Source: Streptomyces antimycoticus (GTDB lineage: Bacteria > Actinomycetota > Actinomycetes > Streptomycetales > Streptomycetaceae). Taken from it: a DNA stretch of 64,000 bases. The translations under genes and the position numbers were made by a program. Positions 1 to 18,600 of the stretch are shown piece by piece. Under the pieces are notes generated by a model, which did no database searches, was not told the origin of the DNA, and worked only from the letters and a program-made list of their open reading frames with translations. The stretch lies in the NCBI RefSeq assembly GCF_005405925.1, contig NZ_BJHV01000001.1, positions 3,968,001-4,032,000 of the forward strand, in the 5' to 3' direction. Each line of letters opens with the position of its first letter. Positions within the stretch are counted from its first letter, which is position 1.

Positions 1-6588
<6,588 letters not shown>

Positions 6589-6639
6589 TACGCCGTCCCC
6601 GCGGTGCTGAGATGAGTCGATGAGCTCTTGTGGAGCAGG

Positions 6640-9600
6640 TCAGGAGAGCCCGAGCTCGTCGTCGAGGAGATCGAAGATCTCGTCTGCCGTAGCGGACTGG
6701 ATTTCACGGTCTTCTGCGGTGCTGTCCGTAGCACTTTGCGTTTCATTCCACTTCGACAGGAGGTCGCGCAGGCGGGTGGTGATGCCGGGGCGCTCGATGT
6801 CGTCCGGGGCGATCGTGGCGAGGATCGCCTCGAGCTTGTCGAGCTCCGCGTGTACGGGCGGGTGTCCGGCCGCGCCGGCGGCGCCGTCCAAGCTCAGCTC
6901 CTCGCGCAGATACCCGGCGAGCGCGGTGGGCGTCGGGTAGTCGAAGATCAGCGTGACCGGCAGGCGCAGCCCGGCGGCGGCACCCAGTCGGTTGCGCAGA
7001 TCCACGGCGGTGAGCGAGTCGAAGCCGAGGTCGAGGAAGCCGCGGCCAGCGTCCACGTCGTCCGGGGTGGCGTAGCCGAGGACGGCGGCCACATGGCTGC
7101 GGACGACCTCCAGCAGCTCCCGGTCGCGTTCGGTCTCCGAGAGCCCGGAGAGCCTTGTCGCGAGCGAGCCCGCAGCGGAGTCGGCCAGGGTCCCGGCACC
7201 GGTGGCGCCGGTGTCGGCGGAGCGCCGTACGGGGGTGCGGACCAGGCCGCGCAGCAGCGGCGGCAGCAGCCCGGCGGCGGCCTGGCCGCGCAGCGCTCCG
7301 GTGTCGATGCGGATCGGGACGAGTACGGCCTCGGGCAGGGTGCCCGACAGGTCGAACAGGGCCAGGCCCTCGTCCTGCGGGAGGGCCGCGAAGCCACCGC
7401 GCGAGATGCGGGTCACATCGGCGGCGTCGAGGCTTCCGGCCATGCCGTCGGCCGCCGCCCACAGGCCCCAGGCCAGCGAGCTCGCGGGCAGGCCCTGGGC
7501 GTGGCGGTGCTGGGCGAGTGCGTCCAGGAAGGTGTTGGCCGCGGCGTAGTTTCCCTGTCCCGAGCTGCCGAAGGCACCGGCGGCCGAGGAGAAGAGCACG
7601 AACGCGGCCAGGTCCAGCTCGCGGGTCAGCTCGTGGAGGTTCCACGCCGCGTCCACCTTGGGACGCAGCACGGTGTCGATCCGCTCACCGGTCAGCGAGC
7701 TGATCACGCCGTCGTCCAGGACACCCGCGGTGTGCACCACGGCGGTCAGCGGATGCTCTGCCGGGATCGCCGAGAGGGTGGCGGCCAGGGCGTCCCGGTC
7801 GGCGGTGTCACAGGCCGCCCAGGTGGCCTCGGCGCCCATCTCGCCCAGTTCGGCGGCGAGTTCGGCCGCGCCCGGTGCCTCGCCACCACGGCGGCTCACC
7901 AGCAGCAGACGCCGTACCCCGCGCTCGGCCACCAGGTGGCGGGCGAAGAGTCCGCCCAGGGCGCCGGTGGCGCCGCTCAGCAGCACGGTGCCCTCCGGGT
8001 CGCCGAGTCCGGTCGGCTCGGGGGTGTCCGGCCGGGCCGGGACCCGGGCGAGCCGGTAGGCGTGGCCGGTGCCGGAGCGCAGGGCGAGCTGCGGTTCGTC
8101 GGTGGCGAGCACCGACGGGAGGGCCCGCTGGGAGGCGTCGGTGCCGTCGAGGTCGACCAGGACGAAGCGGCCGGGGTTCTCCGACTGCGCGGACTTGACC
8201 AGGCCCCAGGCGGTGGTGTGGGCCAGGTCGGCGATGTCCTCGCCGGGGGTCGCCGCGACCGCGCCACGGGTGACGAGGACGAGGCGGGTGTCGGCGAACC
8301 GCTGGTCGTTCAGCCAGTTCTGGACCAGGTCCAGGGTGTTCCTGGCGACGGCCCTCGCGGTGTCGGGCAGGGCCGCCGCGCCGCCGGTGGCGGCGAGCGG
8401 TGCCACGACCACGTCGGGGGCGGACGCGCCGCCGTCGAGCGCGGTGGCGAGCGCCGTGAGGTCCGCGTAGTCCTCCAGCCGCTCGCCCGCGACGGTGAAG
8501 CCGGTGGCCGTGGAGCCGGTGGCCGGGAAGCCGGTGGCAGCGCCGAGGGTCACCCAGCGCTCGCCGAGCGGGATGTCGGTGGCGGACGTCGTGAGGGCGG
8601 TCAGCGCTTTCCAGTCAGGACGGAACAGCGACTCGTGGTGTGCGGCGCGCGAGGCGTCGAGCTGCTCGGTCGAGAGCGGCCGCAGCACCAGGCCGTCGAT
8701 GGTGGCGACGGCGGCGCCGGTGCCGTCGGCGAGGTCCAGCGACACCCCGTCGGCGCCCGGCCGCAGCCGTACGCGCAGCGATGCGGCGCCCCCGGCGTAC
8801 AGCCGTACGCCGGTCCAGGCGAACGGCAGCCGCGCCCCTTCGTTCTCCTCGCCCTCCGGGTCGAGGCCGAGGGTGTGCAGGGCGGCGTCCAGCAGCGCCG
8901 GATGCACCCCGTACGCGGCGGCCTCGGGCTCGAAGCCCTGGGGCAGCCGGATCTCGGCGAACAGTTCGTCGCCGCGCCGCCAAGCGGTGTGCAGCCCCTG
9001 GAAGACCGGGCCGTAGCCGAGTCCGGCGGCGGCCGCGCCCTCGTAGAACTCCTCGGTGGGCAGGGCCGTCGCGTCGGCCGGGGGCCATACGCCCAGGTCC
9101 ACCCGCTCGGCGTCGGTCGCCTGCTCGCTCGGGGCGAGGAAGCCGGTGGCGTGGCGGATCCACGGCTCGTCGGCGGGGACGTCCTCCCGGCGGGAGTGCA
9201 GGGTCAGCGAACGGCGCCCGGTCTCGTCGGCCGCCGCGAGCTCCAGCCGCAGCTGGACGGCGCCCTGTTCGGGCAGGACCAGCGGCGCCTGGAGGGTCAG
9301 CTCCTCGACCGTGTCGCAGCCCGCCTCGTGGCCGGCCCGCAGCGCGAGTTCGACGAAGGCGGTGCCGGGCAGCAGCACGGTGTCCATGACGGCGTGGTCG
9401 GCCAGCCACGGGTGGGTCAGCAGCGACAGCCGCCCGGTGAACACGAAGCCGCCGGTGTCGGGGAGTTCCACCGCCGCGCCCAGCAGCGGGTGGTCGGCGG
9501 TGCCGAGGCCCGCGGAGATCACGTCCTCGACGGAGATGCCCACGTCGAGCCAGTAGCGCTGGCGCTGGAAGGCGTAGGTGGGCAGCTCCACGCGGCGGGC

Positions 9601-12600
9601 GCCGCGCCCGGCGTAGACCGCCGCCCAGTCCGGGGCCGCGCCGCGGACATGGGCGTGGGCGAGGGCGGTGGCGAGCGCCTGGGCCTCGGAGCGGCCGCTG
9701 CGCAGGGTGGGGACGAACACCGCGTCGGTGCCGGCCTCCCCTTCGGTCCCGGTCCCGGTCTCCGTCTCGGCGAGGCAGTCCTCGCCCATCGCGGAGAGCA
9801 CCCCGTCCGGGCCGAGCTCCAGGAAGGTGGTCACACCCTGGTCGCGCAGGGTGCGGACACCGTCGGCGAAGCGGACGGACTCCCGGACATGGCGCACCCA
9901 GAACTCCGGCAGGCGGATCTCGTCGGCGGAGACCACGGTGCCGGTGAGGCAGGACACCAGCGGGATCTTCGGGGCGTTGTAGGTCAGGCAGGCGGCCAGC
10001 TTGCGGAAGTCCGCGAGCATCGGATCCATATGCGGCGAGTGGAAGGCGTGGCTGACCGTGAGCCGCTTGGTCTTGCGACCCCGCGCCTCGAAGTCCGCCG
10101 CGATCTGCGTCGCCGCGTCCTCGTCACCCGCGATGACCACGGAGTTCGGGCCGTTGAGGGCGGCGATACTCACGCGGTCGGTGAGCAGCGGCGCCACCTC
10201 GTCCTCGGACGCCTGGAGAGCGATCATCGCGCCACCGGCGGGCAGCTCCTGCATGAGCCGGCCACGGGCCGCGACCAGCACGGAGGCGTCGGCGAGCGAG
10301 AACACACCGGCCACATGCGCGGCGGCCAGTTCGCCGATGGAGTGGCCGGACACGTAGTCCGCCTTCAGACCCCACGCCTCGACCAGCCGGAACAGCGCCA
10401 CCTCGATGGCGAACAGCGCGGGCTGGGTGAAGCCGGTCCGGTCCAGCGCCTCGGCGTCGTCGCCGAACAGCACATCGCGCAGCGGCCGTTCGAGGTGCCC
10501 GTCCAGATGCGCGCACACCTCGTCCAGCGCCTGTGCGAAGCGCGGGAACGTCCGGTACAGCTCGCGGCCCATGCCGAGCCGCTGGCTGCCCTGGCCGGTG
10601 AACAGGAACGCCACCTTGCCCTCGGTGGCGACACCGCGCACCGCCTGCGCCGGATGGTCACCGCGCGCCAGCGCGTCCAGCGCGCCCAGGGCGTCGTCGT
10701 GGCCCTCGGCCACCAGGGCGACGCGGTGTTCGAGCGCGGCGCGGGTGGTCGCGAGCGAGAAGCCCAGGTCGGTGAGGGCGGCCCGGGGTTCGGCGGCGAT
10801 CCGCGACCGCAGCCGCCGCGCCTGCGCCCGCACACCGTCCTCGGTGCGGGCCGACAGCAGCACGGGGACATACGGCAGGGCCTCGGGCTCCGCCGCGGGC
10901 TCGCTCGGCTCGGGGGCGGGCGGCTGCTCGATGATGGCGTGGGCGTTGGTGCCGCTGATGCCGAACGAGGACACCGCGGCGCGGCGCGGACGGCCGGTCT
11001 CCGGCCACTCCCTCTGCTCGGTGAGCAGCGACACCGCGCCCGCCGCCCAGTCCACGTGCGGCGACGGCTCGTCCACGTGCAGCGTCTGCGGCAGCACACC
11101 GTGCCGCATCGACAGCACCATCTTGATGATTCCGGCGACACCGGAGGCCGCCTGGGTGTGGCCCAGGTTGGACTTGACGGAGCCCAGCCACAGGGGCCGC
11201 TCCGCGTCCCGCTCCTGACCGTAGGTGGCCAGCAGCGCCTGCGCCTCGATCGGGTCACCCAGCGTCGTGCCCGTGCCGTGCGCCTCGACCACGTCCACCT
11301 CACCGGTGGTCAGGCGGGCGTTGGCCAACGCCTGGCGGATGACGCGCTGCTGGGACGGGCCGTTGGGCGCGGTCAGACCGTTGGACGCACCGTCCTGGTT
11401 GACGGCGCTGCCGCGCACGATCGCGAGCACCTCATGGCCGTTGCGGCGGGCGTCCGACAGCCGCTCCAGCAGCAGCATGCCCGCGCCCTCGCCCCAGCCG
11501 GTGCCGTCGGCGGCCGCCGCGAAGGACTTGCAGCGGCCGTCCCTGGCCAGTCCGCGCTGGCGGCTGAAGTCGATGAACGTACCCGGGGTGAACATCACCG
11601 TGACACCACCGGCCAGCGCCAGCGAGCATTCGCCCTGCCGCAGCGCCTGTGCGGCCAGGTGCAGCGCCACCAGCGACGACGAGCAGGCCGTGTCGACCGT
11701 GACGGCCGGGCCCTCCAGACCGAAGGTGTACGCCACCCGGCCGGACACCACACTGCTGGAGCTGCCGGTGCCGAGATAGCCCTCGACCTCGTTCGGAACG
11801 GCGTGCAGCCGGGACCCGTAGTCGTGGTACATGACGCCCGCGAACACACCGGTCCTGCTGCCGCGCACGGACAGCGGGTCGATACCGGCGCGCTCGAACG
11901 CCTCCCACGACGTCTCCAGCAGCAGCCGCTGCTGCGGGTCCATGGCCAGGGCCTCGCGCGGCGAGATCCCGAAGAACGCCGGGTCGAACTCGGCGGCGTC
12001 GTGCAGGAATCCGCCCTCGCGGGCGTAGGAGGTGCCCTGGGTCTCCGGGTCCGGGTCGTAGAGCGCCTCGAGGTCCCAGCCGCGGTTGTCGGGGAAGCGG
12101 GAGATGCCGTCCTCGCCCGCGGCGAGCAGCTGCCACAGCTCCTCGGGCGTGGTGACCCCGCCGGGGTAGCGGCAGCTCATCGCCACGATGGCGATCGGCT
12201 CGTCGTCGGTGGCGGCCATGACCGGCACCGGGGTGTGCACCGCCGGGGTCTGCGTGCCGACGAGCTCGGTGCGCAGATGGCGGGCCAGGACCTGCGGGTC
12301 CGGGTAGTCGAAGATGAGCGTGGCGGGCAGCCGCAGCCCGGTGACCGTGTTGAGCTGGTTGCGCAGCTCGACGGCGGTCAGCGAGTCGAAGCCCAGCTCC
12401 TTGAACGCCCGGCCCGAACCGATGGTCTCCGCACCGGCATAGCCGAGCACGGTGGCCACCTGGCCACGGACCAGGTCCAGCAGCAGCCGCTCCTGCTCGG
12501 GCTCGGACAGCCCGGCGAGCCGCCCGGCAAGACCGGTCTCGCCGACCGCCGCGACCGCGTCCACCGCGCGCCGCGCCGGGATCCGCACCAGACCGCGGAA

Positions 12601-15600
12601 CAGGGGCGAGACCGCGCCACTGGCGGCCAGGGTGCGCAGGGCCGCGATGTCCACCCGCATCGGCACCAGCGACGCCTCGCGGACGGTCAGCGCGGTGTCG
12701 AGCAGCGCGAGGCCCTCCGCCACCGGCAGCGGCGGCAGTCCGGCCCGCCGCATCCGGGCGATGTCGGCCTCGTCCAGGGTGCTGCCCATGCCGCCACCGG
12801 CCCACAGGCCCCACGCCAGCGCGGTGGCCGGCAGGCCCTGGGCGGCGCGGTGCTGGGCGAGGGCGTCCAGGAGGACGTTGGACGCGGCGTAGTTGCCCTG
12901 GCCGGGGCCGCCGAACACGCCGGAGGAGGACGAGAACAGCACGAAGGCCGTCAGGTCCTGGTCGCGGGTCAGCTCGTGGAGGTTCCAGGCCGCGTCCACC
13001 TTCGGGCGCATGACGTGGTCGACGCGCTCGGGGGTGAGGGAGCCGATCACACCGTCGTCCAGCACACCGGCCGTGTGCACCACCGCGGTCAGCGGATGCT
13101 CGGCGGGGATGGCGGCGAGGGTCGCGGCGAGCGCGTCCCGGTCCGCCACATCGCAGGCGGCCCACGCCACCTCGGCACCCAACTCGGTGAGCTCCGCACC
13201 GAGTTCGGCAGCACCTGGCGCCTGGTCGCCGCGACGGCTCACCAGCAGGAGCTGCCGTACGCCACGCTCCGCCACCAGATGCCGGGCCACCAGACCGCCC
13301 AGCGAACCGGACGCACCGGTCACCAGCACCGTGCCCTCGGGGTCGAGACCCCGGGCGTCGTCGGCCTCCGGCTCCACGGCCACCCGCGCCAGCCGCGGCA
13401 CGGACACCGCGCCCGCGCGGATCGCCAGCTGCGGCTCGTCCGAGGCCAGGGCGGCGGGCAGCGCACGCAGCGACTCGTCCCGGCCGTCGGTGTCCACCAG
13501 CACGAACCGGCCCGGGTTCTCCGACTGCGCCGAGCGCAGCAGACCCCACACGGCCGCACCGGCCAGATCCGCCACCGGCTCGTCGGCCTCGACGGCCATC
13601 GCGCCACGGGTCACCACGACCAGCGGGGCGTCCCCGAACCGCTCCTCGTCCAGCCACCGCTGGACGACATCGAGCGCCACGGCGGCGGCGCGGTGCGCCG
13701 CACGGGCCACCCGCTCACCGGTCTCGGCGGACGGCGACACGACGACGTACTCGGGCGCGGGCGCCGTGCCCGCGGTGACCGCATCGGCCAGCGTCGCAAG
13801 GTCCCCGTACGCCGTGGCCCCGAGCCCGAGCGGATCGGCGCCCAGCACCGCCCACCGGCCGTCGGCCGGCACATCGGCCCCGGCCGCGTCGGCGAGCCCG
13901 GTCGGCGTCGTCCACTCCAGGTGGAACAGCGACTCGTGGTAGGACGTGCGCGCGCTCCGCAGCTGCTCGGCCGAGACCGGGCGCAGCCCGAGCGTCTCGA
14001 CGGCCGCGACCGGCGCGCCGGTGGTGTCGGCGATCTCCAGCCGGACGCCCTCGGCGCCCGCGGGGGTCAGCCGCACGCGCAGCGCCGAGGCGCCGCTCGC
14101 GTACAGCGACACACCGGTCCAGGCGAACGGCAGCCGCCCTTCCCCGCCCGTGTTGCCCAGACCGGCCAGGCCGATGGCGTGCAGGGCGGAGTCCAGCAGC
14201 GCCGGGTGCAGCCCGAACGCGGCGGCCTCCTCGGCCGTGTCCTCGTCCAGCGCCACCTCGGCGAACACCTCGCCGCCGCGCTGCCACGCCCTGCGCAGCC
14301 CCTGGAACGCGGGGCCGTAGGCGAAGCCGATGTCCAGCAGGCCCTCGTAGCGGCCGTCCAGCTCCACCTCGGCCGCGTCCGCCGGGGGCCATGCGCTCAG
14401 CTCGAACGACGCCTCCGGACGGCCGCCGGACGCCAGGACACCGGCGGCGTGCCGGGTCCACGGCTCCTCGGCGGGCAGGCTCTCCAGCCGGGAGTGCAGT
14501 GACAGCGGACGGCGGCCCGTCTCGTCGGCCGCACCGACCGACAGCCGCAGCTGGACACCGCCCTGCGCGGGCAGGACCAGCGGCGCTTCGAGGGTCAGCT
14601 CTTCCAGGTAGTCACAGCCGACCTGGTCACCGGCGCGGATCGCCAGCTCCACGAACGCGGTGCCGGGCAGCAGCACGGTGTCCAGGATGGTGTGGCCCGC
14701 GAGCCACGGATGGGTCGAGAGCGCCAGCCGCCCGGTGAACAGCATCCCGTCTGCGTCGGGCAGTTCGGCGCTGGCGCCGAGCAGCGGGTGCCCGGCCTCG
14801 CCCAGCCCGACCGCGGCCACATCGCCGAGGAACAGCGAGGAGACCTTCGGCCAGTAGCGCTGCCGCTGGAAGGGATACGTAGGCAGCTCGACCTGCGCGG
14901 CGCCGGTTCGGGCGTAGTACGCCGCCCAGTCCACCGCCACCCCACGCACATGCGCCCGCGCGACGGCCGACAGCAGGGCCTCGGCCTCGGGGCGGTCCTT
15001 GCGCAGCACGGCGGCGAAGGCGGCGTCCTCGCCGGTTACACACTCCTGGGCCATGGCGGTGAGGACACCGTCGGGGCCGAGTTCGACGTACGTGGTGACA
15101 CCCTGGGCTTCCAACGTGCGGACACCGTCGAGGAAGCGGACGGCGTCGCGGACGTGACGCACCCAGAAGTCGGGGCTGGTGATCTCCTCGGTGGAGACGA
15201 CGGTCCCGGTCAGGTTGGAGACGATCGGGATCCGCGGGGCCTCATACGACAGGCTTTGCGCGACCTCACGGAACGCGTCCAGCATCCCGTCCATACGCGG
15301 CGAGTGGAACGCGTGGCTGACCGTGAGCCGCTTGGTCTTGCGGCCCTGCGCCTCGAAACCATCGGCAATCGCGACAGCCTCGTCCTCGTCACCTGCGATG
15401 ACCACGGAGTTCGGCCCGTTGAGCGCGGCGATGCTGACCCGCTCGGTCAGCAGGGGCAGCACCTCGTCCTCCGACGCCTGTACCGCGATCATCGCGCCAC
15501 CGGCAGGCAGCTCCTGCATCAACCGCCCACGCGCGGCCACCAGCTTCGCCGCGTCCGCGAGCGAGAGCACGCCCGCCACGTGCGCGGCGGCCAGCTCGCC

Positions 15601-18600
15601 GATCGAATGCCCGGAGAGAAGGTCCGCCTTCAGTCCCCATGCCTCGACCAGGCGGAACAGCGCCACCTCGATGGCGAACAGCGCGGGCTGGGTGAAACCG
15701 GTCCGGTCCAGCGCCTCGGCGTCCTCGCCGAACAGCACCTCCCGCAGCGGCCGCTCCAGATGCGCGCCCAGGTGGGCGCACACCTCGTCCAGCGCGTCCG
15801 CGAACGCCGGGAAGGTGTCGTAGAGCTCACGGCCCATGCCGAGCCGCTGGCTGCCCTGGCCGGTGAACAGGAAGGCCAGCTTGCCACCGGCCACCGCGTC
15901 CTGAACGAGCCCGGCGGCCGTACGCCCCTCGGCGAGCGCCTCCAGGCCGGACAGCAGCCCGTCCCGGTCCTCGGCGACGAGCGCCGCGCGCTCCTCGAAG
16001 GCGGTACGGCGCGTGGCGAGGGTGAACGCCACGTCGGTGAGGTCCAGCTCGGGGCGCTCATCGAGGTGGGCGCGCAGCCGTACGGCCTGGTCGCGCAGGC
16101 CCTCGGGGGACTTGGCGGAGAGCACCCAGGCGGCCGGGACACCGGACCGGGGCGCGGCGGCGGGCGCCGGGTCCTCGGTCTCGTCCGCGTACGCGGGGGC
16201 CTGCTCAATGATGGTGTGCGCGTTGGTGCCGCTGATGCCGAAAGAGGACACGGCGGCCCGGCGCGGACGGCCGGTCTCGGGCCACTCCCGCGCCTCGGTC
16301 AGCAGCGACACCGCGCCCGCCGACCAGTCCACGTGCGGGGTGGGCTCATCGACGTTGAGAGTCTGCGGCAGCATGCCGTGCTGGATGGCCAGCACCATCT
16401 TCATCACACCGGCGACACCGGCCGCGGCCTGCGTATGGCCGAAGTTGGACTTGATGGAGCCGAGCCACAGCGGCTGGTCGGCGTCGCGCTCCTGGCCGTA
16501 GGTGGCCAGCAGCGCCTGGGCCTCGATCGGGTCGCCCAGCTTGGTGCCGGTGCCGTGCGCCTCGACCGCGTCCACCTCGGACGCGGAAAGACCCGCACCG
16601 GCCAGCGCCTGCCGGATCACCCGCTGCTGCGAGGGACCGTTCGGCGCCGTCAGACCGTTGGACGCACCGTCCTGGTTGATCGCGCTGCCACGGACGATCG
16701 CCAGCACTGGGTGGCCGTTCTTGCGGGCCTCGGACAGCCGCTCCACGAGCAGCATGCCCACACCCTCGCCCCAACCGGTGCCATCCGCACCGGCCGCGAA
16801 CGCCTTGATCCGGCCATCCTCCGCCAACCCCCGCTGACGGCTGAAGTCCACAAACGAACCCGGCGTCGACATCACCGTCACACCACCGGCCAACGCCAAC
16901 GAGCACTCACCCGCCCGCAACGCCTGAATCGCCCAGTGCAACGCCACCAAGGAGGAGGAGCAGGCGGTATCCACCGTCACCGCAGGGCCTTCGAGCCCCA
17001 GCGCGTAGGACACCCGGCCCGACATCACACTGGCCGCGTTGCCCGTCCCCATGAAGCCTTCGGAGCCATCGGGGCGGACAGGATGACGGGCAGATAGTCC
17101 TGGCCGTTGGTACCGGCGAATACGCCGACCTGCTGACCGCGCAGCGTGGTCGGGTCGATCCCGGCCCGCTCGAACGCCTCCCACGACGTCTCCAGCAGCA
17201 ACCGCTGCTGCGGGTCCATGGCCAGCGCCTCGCGCGGCGAGATCCCGAAGAAGACCGGGTCGAACTCGGCGGCGTCGGCGAGGAATCCGCCCTCGCGGAC
17301 GTAGCTGGTGTGCTCGCCCGTGCCCTCCGGGTCGTACAGCGTCTCCAGGTCCCAGCCACGGTCGGCCGGGAAGCCCGTCACCGCGTCCTGCCCGGACGCC
17401 AGCAGCCGCCACAGCTCCTCGGGCGAGCGCACGCCACCGGGGAAGCGGCAGCTCATGCCGACGATCGCGATGGGGTCGTCGTCCAGCGCCACGCCAACCG
17501 ACGACGCACCGGACACCGCCGGGCGCGAGCCGATGAGTTCGGCCTGCAGATGGTCGGCGAGGGCGATCGGGGTCGGGTAGTCGAAGATGATGGTGGCGGG
17601 CAGCTTCAGCCCGGTGAGGGTGGAGAGCAGGTTCCGGATCTCGACGGCGGTCAGCGAGTCGAAGCCGAGGTCGCGGAAGGCGCGGCTGGGCTCCACCGAG
17701 TCCGGTCCGGGGTGGCCGAGGACGACGGCCACCTGGGTGCGGACGAAGTCCAGGGCGATCTGGTCGCGTTCCTCGTCGGTGCCGGCGTCGGTCAGCCGCT
17801 GGGCCAGCGAGGTGGGCTGGCCGGGGATGGCGGGGCCGCCGGTGGCGGTGCGTGCCGCCTCGATCGCGCGGCGCGCCTCGGAGAGCTCGGCGAGCAGCGG
17901 GTTCGGGCGGTGGCCGGAGAGGCCGGGCGCGAACCGGTCCCATTCGATGTCGACGACGAGGGAGAACGTCTCGTCCAGGTCGAGCGCGGCGCCCAGGGCG
18001 GCGGTCGCCGGTTCGGGGGCGAGGGCGGGCAGCCCGGACTGCCGGAGCCGCTCGGCCACCAGCTCGTCGGTGGCCATACCGCCGTCGGCCCAGGCGCCCC
18101 AGGCCATGGAGGTGGCGGGCAGGCCCTCGGCGCGGCGCTGCTCGGCGAGCGCGTCGAGGTAGGCGTTGGCGGCCACGTAGTTGGCCTGGCCCGCGGCGCC
18201 GAAGGTGGCGGCCATGGAGGAGAAGAGCACGAAGGCGGACAGGTCGAGGCCGCGCGTGAGCTCGTGCAGATGGCGGGCGGCGTCGGCCTTGGCGCGCAGC
18301 ACATCGGCCATCCGCCGCGGGGTCTGCGCGTCGAGCACACCGTCGTCCAGCACTCCGGCGGCGTGCACGACCGTGGTCAGCGGAAGGTCCACGGGGACGG
18401 TCGCCAGCAGCCCGGCGAGGGCGTCGCGGTCGGCGACGTCGCAGGCCTCGATGGTCACCTGGGCGCCGAGAGCGGTGAGTTCGTCGCGCAGCTCGGCGGC
18501 GCCGGGGGCGTCGGGGCCGCGGCGGCTGGTCAGCAGGATGTGCTGGGCGCCGTGGGCCACGAGCCAGCGGCCGACGTGGCCGCCGAGGGCGCCGGTGCCG

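Larger units (their letters stand above)
12250..17475 (-). other. Module 5.2: KS-AT(malonyl)-DH-KR-ACP
   Basis: KS has GISPREAL before and [13 protein letters not shown] after a frame break at ~17,073, with DTACSSS near 16,955. AT has GHSIGE (~15,600) and HAFH (~15,305). DH has [17 protein letters not shown] and HPALLD. KR has [23 protein letters not shown] and [12 protein letters not shown] has LGFDSL near 12,390. DH to ACP is a close paralogue of module 3.3. Expected product is an alkene. Confidence 0.88.

Noticed and set aside
6628..14502. Very long plus-strand open frames (for example 6628-14502, 29645-38830, 3439-6615, 47761-53124)
   Set aside because: They lie exactly opposite conserved PKS domains, have Arg/Gly/Gln/His-rich low-complexity composition and match no family; they are shadows caused by G/C-rich third positions.
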